Under the pieces are notes generated by a model, which saw only the letters and a list, made by a program, of their open reading frames with translations, was not told where the DNA came from and made no database searches. Of a stretch of DNA of 64,000 nucleotides, positions 43,423 through 51,824 are shown in pieces (the first letter of the stretch is position 1; every line of letters starts with the position of its first letter). Both the position numbers and the translations under genes were made by a program. The stretch covers positions 32,269 to 96,268 of the forward strand of contig NZ_JAQMYP010000041.1 of assembly GCF_028369295.1 (NCBI RefSeq), read 5' to 3'. This DNA is from Streptomyces sp. HD. GTDB taxonomy: Bacteria > Actinomycetota > Actinomycetes > Streptomycetales > Streptomycetaceae.

Positions 43423-44787
43423 TTACGCCCCGCTCTCCCGGAGCATGTCCTCGCGCTCCACGAGCTTCACGCGCTCACGGCCCTGCGGCTCGCCCAGCGC
43501 CTTCTCGGCGGCGTCGAGCTTGTACCAGCCCTCCCAGGTGGTGAAGCGGATCTCGCGCTCGGCGAGGAACGCCTCCACGGCCTCCGGCTCGGGCGAACCC
43601 GGAGTCTGCAGACGGCCGTTCGCGAAGTCGTCCAGCAGGTTCGACACCGTCTCGTTGGCGTCGCCCTTGGTGTGGCCGATGAGACCGACCGGGCCGCGGC
43701 GGATCCAGCCGGTGACGTACGTCGACTGCAGGTGCTCGCCGGACTCCTGGATGACCCGGCCGCCCTCGTCCGGGACGGTGCCCGAATCGATGTCCCAGGG
43801 CAGCTTGGGGAGTTTGTCGGAGAGGTAGCCGACCGCGCGGTAGATCGCGGTGACGTCCCAGTCCTTGAACTCGCCGGTGCCCTTGACGTTGCCGGTGCCG
43901 TCCAGGGCGGTGCGCTCGGTGCGCAGGCCGGTGACCTTGCCGTCCTCGCCGAGGACCTCGGCCGGCGACTCGAAGAAGTGCAGGAACAGCTTGTGCGGCC
44001 GCTCGCCGACGTCGCGGATCGCCCAGTTCTCCAGGGTCTTGGCGACCATGTCGGCCTGCTTGTTGCCGCGCCGGGTCTCGATCGAGCCCGCGTCGTAGTC
44101 GATGTCCTCGGGGTCGACGATGACCTCGATGTTGGGGGAGTGGTCCAGCTCCCGCAGCTCCATCGGGGAGAACTTCGCCTGTGCCGGGCCACGGCGGCCG
44201 AACACGTGGATCTCCAGCGCCTTGTTGGCCTTCAGGCCGTCGTAGACGTTCGGTGGGATCTCTGTCGGGAGCAGCTCGTCCGCCGTCTTGGCCAGGATGC
44301 GGGCCACGTCCAGCGCGACGTTGCCGACGCCGAGCACGGCGACCTTCTCCGCCTCCAGCGGCCAGGTGCGCGGCACGTCCGGGTGGCCGTCGTACCAGGA
44401 GACGAAGTCGGCCGCGCCGTACGAGCCGTCCAGCTCGATGCCCGGTATGCGCAGCTCACGGTCGGCCGTCGCGCCCGTCGAGAAGATCACGGCGTCGTAG
44501 AACGCCCGCAGGTCGTCCAGGCTGATGTCGTTCGGGTAGTCGACGTTGCCGAAGAGACGGATCTGCGGCTTGTCGAGCACCTGGTGGAGGGCCGTGATGA
44601 TGCCCTTGATGCGGGGGTGGTCGGGGGCGACGCCGTACCGGATCAGTCCGAACGGAGCGGGCATGCGCTCGAACAGGTCGATGGACACACCGGGTTCGGC
44701 GGCCACCTCGGACTTGAGCAACGCGTCGGCGGCGTAGATCCCGGCGGGGCCGGCTCCGACGATGGCTACCCGCAGGGGGCGGGGCAT
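43423..44787 (-). CDS. fprA: Ferredoxin-NADP+ reductase (FprA / adrenodoxin reductase-like)
   Basis: 454-residue FAD enzyme that exchanges electrons between NADPH and ferredoxins, supplying P450s and iron-sulfur proteins. FAD motif VAIVGAGPAGIYAADALL is at the start; family blocks PFGLIRYGVAPDHP, AVIFSTGATADR, VLGVGNVALDVARIL and the C-terminal GWIRRGPVGLIGHTKGDA are intact, and length is normal. GAAGGGAA precedes ATG 44787. A DmdR/IdeR-like iron box sits about 50-70 bases upstream, so iron repression is probable. A 21-bp hairpin ends the transcript. Confidence 0.93.
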   Translation of the reverse strand: MPRPLRVAIVGAGPAGIYAADALLKSEVAAEPGVSIDLFERMPAPFGLIRYGVAPDHPRIKGIITALHQVLDKPQIRLFGNVDYPNDISLDDLRAFYDAVIFSTGATADRELRIPGIELDGSYGAADFVSWYDGHPDVPRTWPLEAEKVAVLGVGNVALDVARILAKTADELLPTEIPPNVYDGLKANKALEIHVFGRRGPAQAKFSPMELRELDHSPNIEVIVDPEDIDYDAGSIETRRGNKQADMVAKTLENWAIRDVGERPHKLFLHFFESPAEVLGEDGKVTGLRTERTALDGTGNVKGTGEFKDWDVTAIYRAVGYLSDKLPKLPWDIDSGTVPDEGGRVIQESGEHLQSTYVTGWIRRGPVGLIGHTKGDANETVSNLLDDFANGRLQTPGSPEPEAVEAFLAEREIRFTTWEGWYKLDAAEKALGEPQGRERVKLVEREDMLRESGA

Positions 44788-44837
44788 GATCAGGTTCCCT
44801 TCGAGAGGCGATAGATCGTCTCGAACGGGAAGCCTAA

Positions 44838-44856
44838 ACTAAGGCAAGCCTAAGTC
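44838..44856. promoter_or_regulatory. Probable iron box upstream of fprA
   Basis: The sequence AAACTAAGGCAAGCCTAAG resembles the DtxR/IdeR/DmdR operator, whose consensus is TTAGGTTAGGCTAACCTAA; the central and right halves match best. Its distance of 51 bases from the fprA start suits a repressor site overlapping the promoter. Confidence 0.6.
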
Positions 44857-44921
44857 GGTACGCGGGTCCGACCTATGAGCTCATAAACCAATTCTATGGG
44901 GTGTCCGCGGCCTCGATCGAC

Positions 44922-44967
44922 GCACCTGGGTTGCCGCACCGCGCGGGCGGTACGGCAACCCAGGTGC
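44922..44967. terminator. Long hairpin after the chitosanase gene
   Basis: 15-bp perfect stem GCACCTGGGTTGCCG / CGGCAACCCAGGTGC; after one mismatch the stem continues with ACCGC/GCGGT, leaving a 4-base loop. It lies immediately past the chitosanase stop on the minus strand. Confidence 0.8.
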
Positions 44968-44972
44968 TCCGG

Positions 44973-45791
44973 TCAGCCGATGTGGTAACTGTCCCCGTAC
45001 ACCTTCCAGTTCAGCGGTGTGTCGAGGTCGAGATTGCCGTTGCGCAGGAACACCCGCTGGGCCGTGTCGACGCGGCTGGTGTCGCTGTGCGCCTCCTCCT
45101 GCTTCATGGCCCACACCCGCGCGTCCAGGAAGGCATTGAGGTACGCGACCTCGTCGCCGCCCTGGGCCGGCGGCCGGGCCCGGTCGAGGGCGCGCCTGCG
45201 GATGTTGCGGAAGCTGGTCGGGTCGGTGCCGTCGCCGTGCATGACGATGGCGTCGTAGTACGCGAACTGGCCGAGCACCCGCAGGCCGTCGGCCTTGCCC
45301 TGGCGCACGGCCGGGTTGAAGTACACCCGGTCGCGTTCGTCGTTCTGCGCCTGTCGGAACGCCTGGTCCTGCGCGGCCCGCGCCCAGTCGCCGGGGTAGT
45401 CCGGGTCGAGCCCGTCGTGCGAGTCGGTGCCGTTCACGCGGCGCAGCGCCGGCAGGTACGGGGCGAGGGCGTTGCCCGGACGGCGGTCGGCGTACAGCTC
45501 GACCAGGTCGAGCATGTCGCCCGTGCCGGAGCAGAAGCCGATGATCCCGGCGGTGTAGCCGCGGCCGTCGCCGATGTCCTCGATGTACTTGTACTGCGCC
45601 TTCCAGTCGAGCGAGGAGTTCTCCGCGCTCGACACCAGCTTCATGGCGATCTCCTTCTTCGCCGGGTCGTCGAGGCCCGCGGCGGCGCAGAGCGCGGCCG
45701 CACGCGGGGAGTTCAGGAGCGGGGCGGATGCCAGGGACGCGCCGATCAGGGCGAGGAGTGTGCGGCGCGACGTGTGCGTGGGGTGCTTCAC
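44973..45791 (-). CDS. csn: Secreted chitosanase, glycoside hydrolase family 46
   Basis: 272-residue GH46 endo-chitosanase that cuts chitosan outside the cell. N-terminus: twin-arginine-type signal with SRRTLLALIGASLASAP. Catalytic Glu lies in SSAENSSLDW, and the second catalytic acid, Asp, lies in IEDIGDGRGYTAGIIGF, as in the Streptomyces sp. N174 enzyme. The rest follows the family through GDWARAAQDQAFRQAQ. GTG 45791 has GGAG five bases ahead; upstream in-frame extensions are rejected. A 23-bp dyad upstream is a likely repressor site, and a long hairpin terminates the gene. Confidence 0.93.
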   Translation of the reverse strand: MKHPTHTSRRTLLALIGASLASAPLLNSPRAAALCAAAGLDDPAKKEIAMKLVSSAENSSLDWKAQYKYIEDIGDGRGYTAGIIGFCSGTGDMLDLVELYADRRPGNALAPYLPALRRVNGTDSHDGLDPDYPGDWARAAQDQAFRQAQNDERDRVYFNPAVRQGKADGLRVLGQFAYYDAIVMHGDGTDPTSFRNIRRRALDRARPPAQGGDEVAYLNAFLDARVWAMKQEEAHSDTSRVDTAQRVFLRNGNLDLDTPLNWKVYGDSYHIG

Positions 45792-45837
45792 GGCGGCTCC
45801 AAAGGGTGGTGGGGGGTGGGGAGTTGGCCGTACGTCA

Positions 45838-45860
45838 CTGATAGGAAGGTTTCCTATCAG
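45838..45860. promoter_or_regulatory. Palindromic operator upstream of the chitosanase gene
   Basis: Perfect 10-bp arms CTGATAGGAA / TTCCTATCAG with a GGT spacer, 47 bases upstream of the GTG start. Streptomyces chitosanase genes are known to be controlled by the ROK-family repressor CsnR through a dyad with GGAA/TTCC halves; this site matches in position and character. The regulator gene itself is not in the window. Confidence 0.65.
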
Positions 45861-45952
45861 AAGCGGGATGTGATGTGCACCGGTCACGTCAAAGGTTCGT
45901 ACCTATGTACAAACGGGCGCCCTGCAAACAGACGCCGTACCACCGGGCGCCG

Positions 45953-48730
45953 CTACGGCAGCGGCTGCTCCGCCCAGATCACCTTGCCCGCCGGCAGATA
46001 CCGCGTGCCCCACCGCTCGGTCAGCTGCGCGACCAGGAACAGGCCGCGGCCGCCCTCGTCCGTCATGGCCGCGTACCGCAGGTGCGGCGATGTACTGCTG
46101 CTGTCGAAGACCTCGCAGATCAGGGTGCGGTCACGCAGCATGCGGACGCCGATCGGGTCACCGCCGTACCGGATCGCGTTGGTGACCAGCTCGCTCAGGA
46201 TCAGCTCGGTGGTGAAGGACAGCTCCTCCAGCCCCCACGCCTCCAGCGTCCCGGTCACGGCGGAGCGCACCTGGGCGACGGCCGCCGGGTCGGGCGGCAC
46301 CTGCCACTCGGCGACCTGGTCGGACCCGAGCGCCCGCGTACGCGCCACGAGCAGTGCTATGTCGTCGCTGGGCTTGGCCGGCAGCCGGGCCTCCAGGACG
46401 GCCTGGCAGGTCTCCTCCGGCGAGCGGCCCGCCCCGGCCAGCGCGTCGCGCAGCAGCTCCAGGCCCTGGTCGATGTCGTGGTCGCGATCCTCCACGAGCC
46501 CGTCCGTGTAGAGCACGAGCCGACTGTCCTCCGCCAGCTCCAGCTCGGCCGTCTCGAACGGCAGCCCGCCCAGGCCCAGCGGGGGGCCGGCGGGCACGTC
46601 GGGGAACTCGACGGCGCCGTCCGCCCGGATCAGGGCCGGCGGCGGATGCCCGGCGCGGGCGACGGTGCACCGCCGCGACACCGGGTCGTAGATCGCGTAC
46701 AGACAGGTCGCGCCGGTCACCGGGGCGCTGTCGCTCTCCTGCGCCTCGTCCTGGTCGATGCGGGCGACCAGCTCGTCGAGGAGCGCCAGGAGTTCGTCCG
46801 GCGGCAGATCCAGGGCGGAGAAGTTGTGCACCGCCGTACGCAGCCGGCCCATGGTCGCCGCCGCGTGCAGGCCGTGCCCGACGACGTCGCCCACGACGAG
46901 CGCGACCCGCGAGCCCGACAGCGGCAGCACGTCGAACCAGTCGCCGCCCACCCCGGCCTGTGCCGGCAGATACCGGTAGGCGATGTCCAGGGCGTTCTGC
47001 TCGGGCAGGCTGCGCGGCAGCAGACTGCGCTGCAGGGTCACCGCCATGCTGTGCTCGCGGGTGTACCGGCGGGCGTTGTCGATGGACACCGCGGCCCGGG
47101 CGACCAGCTCCTCGGCGAGCTCGACCTCCTCGGCGTCGAACGGCACGGCCTTCTGCGAGCGCCAGAAACTGACCACGCCCAGCACCAGGGACCCCGCCCT
47201 CAGCGGCACCGCGATCAGCGAATGGATGCCGAACTCCACGACCTGCGCCGACCGCTCCAGATCCTGGGCCCGCCAGCCCGGCGCCTGCTCCAGCCGCGGC
47301 TCGATCACGGCCCGCCCGCCGTGCAGCGCACGGGCCTGCGGCGAGGAGTCGACGAACCGGATCTGCTCGCCCACCGGGTAGAGCGGGGCGTCCTCGCGAA
47401 CCCCGCTGCACGCCGTGCGCCGCAGCCCGGTCACCGCCTCCGGCTGCCCGCCGCCCAGCACGGGCTCGAACAGGTCGACGGTCGCGAAGTCCGCGAACCG
47501 GGGCACCGCCAGCTCCGCGAGTTCCTCGGCGGTACGGGTGACGTCCAGGCTGGTGCCGATGCCCACCCCGGCGTCGTACAGCATGTTCAGCCGCTCGCGG
47601 GCCGCCTCCGCCCGGCCTGACAGGGCGCGCAGCTCCGTCGAGTCGCGGAGGGTGGCGACGCTGCCGGACGGGCGGCCCCGGAGGTAGGTTGGGCGCTGGT
47701 TGACCGCCAGCAGCCGGTCCTTGACCAGGTGCACCTCGTCCGTGGCCATCCGTCCGGAGTCCAGCAGCTCGGCGGTGTCGGGCGCGAGCCCGAGCTCGGC
47801 CACCCGGCGCCCCTCGGCGTCCGCGGGCAGGTCGAGCAGGCGCTGTGCCTCGTCGTTGGCGAGCAGCAGCCGCCGCTCGTCGCCGACGATGATCACGCCC
47901 TCCCGGACGGCGTGCAGGACGGCGTCGTGGTGCTCGTACATGCGGGTCATCTCGTGCGGGCCCAGGCCGTGCGTCTGCCGCATCAGCCGTCTGCTGACCA
48001 GGGCGGTGCCCCCCGTGGACAGGGCGAGCGCCACGGCCGCGGTGATCAGCACGAGCGGCAGCTGCCGGTCCGCGGTGCCGCCGACGGTCGCCTTCGTCAC
48101 GCCGGCCGACACCAGCCCGACGACCTTCCCGTCGGGCGCCTTGATGGGCACCACCGCCTGCACCAGCGGGCCGATGGTGCCCGTGAGCTCCTCGACCACG
48201 ACCTTCCCGCCCAGCGCGGGTTCGATGGTCCCGACGAACTTCTTCCCGATGCGGTCCGGCTTGGGGTGGGTGTAGCGGATGCCGTCGGTGTTCATGACGA
48301 CGATGAAGTCCACGTCGGTCGCCTCGCGCGCCGCCTCGGCCCGAGGCTGCAGCACGGCCGTGGGGTCGGGGCTGTCCAGCGCCTCCCGAGTGCCCGGCGC
48401 GTTGGCGAACGCCTCGGCCACGGCCACCGAACGATGGCGGGCCTCCTGCGTGGTGTCGTACCGCACCTGCAGCACCAGCGCCACCACCGCCGCGACGACC
48501 AGCAGCAGCACGATCACCACCTGCAGCAGGAACACCTGCCCGGCGACACTGCGCCCGCTCACGGCGGACCGCAGCGCGGAGAACCGGCCCTCGCCCGTCT
48601 CGTCGGCGGGCGCGTCGGGCGGCGCTCCGCGTGCGGGCACGCGGAGGGCGCGGTCGGGCGTACGCCGTGCGCGCTGACCGCTGGGAAGTCGGGCCGACCG
48701 GGCCCCGGATCGACCCAATAGTCGGACCAT
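45953..48730 (-). CDS. Membrane sensor with Cache-PAS-GAF-SpoIIE phosphatase-HATPase domains
   Basis: 925-residue protein combining sensor, phosphatase and anti-sigma-like kinase. Helix one near 68-90 and helix two near 216-236 enclose an extracellular single Cache domain; the segment IRYTHPKPDRIGKKF is typical of CitA/DcuS citrate or dicarboxylate sensors. A PAS then a GAF domain follow. The SpoIIE/PP2C domain has metal residues in VGGDWFDV, VVGDVVGHG and SDDIALLV. The C-terminal HATPase (about 800-920) has ELILSELVTNAIRYGG and GGRGLFLV. It should control an anti-anti-sigma switch in response to an external carboxylate. It lies upstream of the chitosanase gene, in the same direction but with its own spacing. 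Confidence 0.88.
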   Translation of the reverse strand: MVRLLGRSGARSARLPSGQRARRTPDRALRVPARGAPPDAPADETGEGRFSALRSAVSGRSVAGQVFLLQVVIVLLLVVAAVVALVLQVRYDTTQEARHRSVAVAEAFANAPGTREALDSPDPTAVLQPRAEAAREATDVDFIVVMNTDGIRYTHPKPDRIGKKFVGTIEPALGGKVVVEELTGTIGPLVQAVVPIKAPDGKVVGLVSAGVTKATVGGTADRQLPLVLITAAVALALSTGGTALVSRRLMRQTHGLGPHEMTRMYEHHDAVLHAVREGVIIVGDERRLLLANDEAQRLLDLPADAEGRRVAELGLAPDTAELLDSGRMATDEVHLVKDRLLAVNQRPTYLRGRPSGSVATLRDSTELRALSGRAEAARERLNMLYDAGVGIGTSLDVTRTAEELAELAVPRFADFATVDLFEPVLGGGQPEAVTGLRRTACSGVREDAPLYPVGEQIRFVDSSPQARALHGGRAVIEPRLEQAPGWRAQDLERSAQVVEFGIHSLIAVPLRAGSLVLGVVSFWRSQKAVPFDAEEVELAEELVARAAVSIDNARRYTREHSMAVTLQRSLLPRSLPEQNALDIAYRYLPAQAGVGGDWFDVLPLSGSRVALVVGDVVGHGLHAAATMGRLRTAVHNFSALDLPPDELLALLDELVARIDQDEAQESDSAPVTGATCLYAIYDPVSRRCTVARAGHPPPALIRADGAVEFPDVPAGPPLGLGGLPFETAELELAEDSRLVLYTDGLVEDRDHDIDQGLELLRDALAGAGRSPEETCQAVLEARLPAKPSDDIALLVARTRALGSDQVAEWQVPPDPAAVAQVRSAVTGTLEAWGLEELSFTTELILSELVTNAIRYGGDPIGVRMLRDRTLICEVFDSSSTSPHLRYAAMTDEGGRGLFLVAQLTERWGTRYLPAGKVIWAEQPLP

Positions 48731-48917
48731 GTGCCCATGTCTACACTGCCGCGCCCCAGGAGGCGAGAGACGTCACGGACCGTGACACGACCCGCCCCCA
48801 CTCATGCGGGTCGATCACGGGAGTGATCCACAGAATCCGGGCAACTCCCGTGCCCGCAACAGGGTTACGACGACGCGGGTGCCGCCGGAGCACGGCTTGC
48901 GCGCAGCCCGCGCGCCG

Positions 48918-51443
48918 TCATTTACCGGGCAGCGGAGCGGCACGCCGCGTGGCGAGCAGCAGGGCGATGTCGTCGGGGCGGTCCGCCGTGTGCCGGGCCT
49001 TCGCGGTGAGCTTGTCGGCCACGCCCGCCAGCGCGCCGCCCGCGGGGGAGGGCGGGGCACCGGCCCTGGCCAGCGCCACCCGCAGTGCGCTGATGCCGTC
49101 GTCGATGTCGACGCCGGGCCGCTCGACCAGCCCGTCCGTGTACAGCGCCAGCACGGCCCCCGGCTCCATCCGCAGCTCCGCCACCGGGTACTCGGCCCGC
49201 GGATCCACGCCGAGCACGACGCCGCCGGGCAGGTCGACGACCTGCGTACGGCCGTCCGGGCGGCGCAGCAGCGGCGGCGGATGTCCCGCCACGGCCGCCC
49301 GCGCGACGCCGGTGACCGGATCCAGCCGGATGTAGCAGCAGCTCGCGAACAGCCCGGGGTCGAGGTCGATGAGCAGCCGGTTGGTGCCGCTCATCACCTC
49401 GTCGGGCGGCCGGTCCCCGACGGCGAAGGCGCGCACCGCGCTGCGCAGCTGGCCCATGGTCGCCGCGGCCTGCACCCCGTGACCCTGCACATCGCCGATC
49501 ACCAGCGCGATCCCGTCCCCGGCGGCGACCACGTCGTACCAGTCCCCGCCCACCTCCATGCCCTGGGTCCCCGGCAGATAGCGTCCCGCGGTCTCCACCA
49601 GCGGGTGCTCCGACAGCCGCCGGGGGAGCAGCGCCTGCTGCAGCCCGCGGGCCAGCGCGGCCTCGCTCTCGTAGCGCTGCGCCTTCTCCATGGCGTGCGC
49701 GATCAGCCCGGCCAGCGCGGTCAGCACCGCACGCTCCTCGGAGCTGAAGCTGCGCGGCCGGTCGAAGCCTAGGATGCAGGAGCCGACCGAGCGCCCGGAG
49801 GCGATCAGCGGCAGAAAGGCGCGGGCGCCCTCCGTGGCGTCCAGCGCGATGCCCGGATAGGCGTCGGCGAGCTGCTGCATCGAGTCGAAGAACAGCGGGC
49901 GCCCGCTGGTCAGCGTCTCCACTCCGGGCAGCCGCTCGTCCAGCCCCACACCGTCGAACGGAGCGAGGAACCCCTTGGGGAAGCCCGACTCCCAGGCCAG
50001 GAACAGATGCCGCTCCTGCAGCAGGTAGATCGCCAGTCGGCGGCCGCCGAACGCGGGCAGCAGCTCCCGCATCACCACGGCGGACACCTGCCGCGCCGTG
50101 ACCGCCTCCGTCAGCGCGATGGCGAGGACGATCGGGCGGTACAGCGGAGCGAGCGACGGCCTTCCGGCCGTCTCCGGCGCGGCCAGCGCGTCGGGCCCGC
50201 CGGACGGGCCGTCGGCCATCCGGTGTCCCGGCCGGAGCGTGCAGGTCAGCAGGTCCGGACCGGGGTAGACGGACAGGGCGAGCCAGTCGCCCGCGTACGG
50301 CCTGGCGGCGGCGGGCTCACGGCCATGGGCGGAAGGCCTTCGGACATGGAAGTGCACCGGGTCCGGAGACAGCAGCGCCCCGCGCAGATGGTCCTCGACG
50401 GAGGGCTGGTTCAGCCAGGGCACGCCCTCCCACAGCGGCCGGCCCAGCAACTCGGTGCGCGGCCGGCGCAGCAGCGCCGCGGCCGGCGGATTCGCGTAGA
50501 CGACCGTGCCGAGCCGGTCCAGGCAGAACACACCCTCCGGCAGCAGGTCGGCCGCCGCGTCCGCCACCGTGCCCGGCCCCGGATCGAGGACGACACCGCG
50601 CACAGCGGCGGCTCCCGGCCGGCCCGGGTCGTCGTACGGCCCCCAGACCTCGACCAGCCGCAGCGCACCGTCCGCGGCGCGCGCGTACAGCGGCAGCGCA
50701 GGTGAGCGGCCCCCGGCCGCCTCCCGCAGCGCCGTCAGGATCCGTTCGGCGTCGCCCGGGGCGATGGCCTGCGCGAACGCCTCCACCGTGCCGGCGGGTT
50801 CCCCGGCGGTCCGGCCCAGGACGGGGTTCAGCCGCTCGTCCGCCGTCACGGCGCCCGTCACCGGATCCCAGGAGAACCGTCCAAGACGCCCGGCGGGCGG
50901 TCGGCCGGGCGGCGGGCGGACGCACCGCGGCCCGCCCTCCCAGGACACCGCCGACGGGTCCTCGTCCTCCAGCTTCTCCAACGCCACGCCCAGCTCCTCG
51001 GCCAGCCGCGCCAGCCGTTCACGCTCGGACAGCAGCTCGGTGGCATCCGACGCCGAGGGCCGCAGCACGGTCAGCACACCGAACACGGTCGACCCGCCCG
51101 CGACGGGGACATGCAGGGACCCGAACTGGAACGGCAGACCGGCGGCGAACTGCGGATAGCGCCGCATCGTCTCCGTCGCGTTCGGCAGCACCACCTCGAC
51201 GCCCAGCCGATAGGCGTCCGCGACCGGAAACGGCCGGTCCACATGCAGCCGCCACCACGGCCGGAACAGCGGCCCCGGCAACCCCTCCAGCACGGCCAGA
51301 CGGAGCAGTCCGGGCGTGCCGGAGCGCAGATAGACCCCTCCCGCGTGGCCACCGGCCGCGCTGATCGCCTCAGCCGAGGCATCGATCAGCAACGCCGCCA
51401 GCCTGCCGGGCGTCCGCTCTGCGCCCTCGGCGCTCCCAGTCAT
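48918..51443 (-). CDS. Cytoplasmic GAF-PAS-GAF-SpoIIE phosphatase
   Basis: 841 residues without a membrane helix. An N-terminal GAF-like domain (SAEAISAAGGHAGGVYLRSG) is followed by PAS-like segments near 200-400 (one with GVFCLDRLGTVVYANPPAAA), a second GAF and the SpoIIE domain with VGGDWYDVVAAGDG, VIGDVQGHGVQAAATMG and RPDDIALLL. Unlike the neighbour downstream, it has no C-terminal HATPase. It probably dephosphorylates an anti-anti-sigma factor under cytoplasmic control. ATG 51443 has GAGGTAGGG three bases before it. Confidence 0.85.
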   Translation of the reverse strand: MTGSAEGAERTPGRLAALLIDASAEAISAAGGHAGGVYLRSGTPGLLRLAVLEGLPGPLFRPWWRLHVDRPFPVADAYRLGVEVVLPNATETMRRYPQFAAGLPFQFGSLHVPVAGGSTVFGVLTVLRPSASDATELLSERERLARLAEELGVALEKLEDEDPSAVSWEGGPRCVRPPPGRPPAGRLGRFSWDPVTGAVTADERLNPVLGRTAGEPAGTVEAFAQAIAPGDAERILTALREAAGGRSPALPLYARAADGALRLVEVWGPYDDPGRPGAAAVRGVVLDPGPGTVADAAADLLPEGVFCLDRLGTVVYANPPAAALLRRPRTELLGRPLWEGVPWLNQPSVEDHLRGALLSPDPVHFHVRRPSAHGREPAAARPYAGDWLALSVYPGPDLLTCTLRPGHRMADGPSGGPDALAAPETAGRPSLAPLYRPIVLAIALTEAVTARQVSAVVMRELLPAFGGRRLAIYLLQERHLFLAWESGFPKGFLAPFDGVGLDERLPGVETLTSGRPLFFDSMQQLADAYPGIALDATEGARAFLPLIASGRSVGSCILGFDRPRSFSSEERAVLTALAGLIAHAMEKAQRYESEAALARGLQQALLPRRLSEHPLVETAGRYLPGTQGMEVGGDWYDVVAAGDGIALVIGDVQGHGVQAAATMGQLRSAVRAFAVGDRPPDEVMSGTNRLLIDLDPGLFASCCYIRLDPVTGVARAAVAGHPPPLLRRPDGRTQVVDLPGGVVLGVDPRAEYPVAELRMEPGAVLALYTDGLVERPGVDIDDGISALRVALARAGAPPSPAGGALAGVADKLTAKARHTADRPDDIALLLATRRAAPLPGK

Positions 51444-51824
51444 CGGCCCTACCTCGTCCGTACGCCATCACGCGTGCGACACAGCAAGAATGCGCCACCA
51501 CGCACCTTGCCCGCACCTGGGCGGCTTGACCAGAGGTGTGCGAGCAGCCGTCGTGTACCCCTGATGCGCGAGCAGGCGCGGGACGAGTCCCGCACCCCGC
51601 CGACCCGCTCCCGCACCCCCGGCATCGCCCGAAACCCGAAACCGCGCGCCCGCCCGCCCCGTTGTCGATGCGGGCCCCGCACACCACCGACCCGCGGCGG
51701 TCTCACCGGCCCGGAGCTTTCCGGCCAGTCGGCACCGGGACCCGGCACAGGAGTCGGCAGGGCGGGTGCTCTCGGGAAGACTCGGAACCAGGCCGGCCGG
51801 CGTACCACAGGCAGGAGACAGCCC
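51444..51824. other. Divergent promoter region between phosphatase and TPR genes
   Basis: 381 bases. The frames that cross it from either side have no protein resemblance. I see no strong dyad; a GCAGGAGA site near 51811 serves the TPR gene. Promoters for both directions must lie here. Confidence 0.5.
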
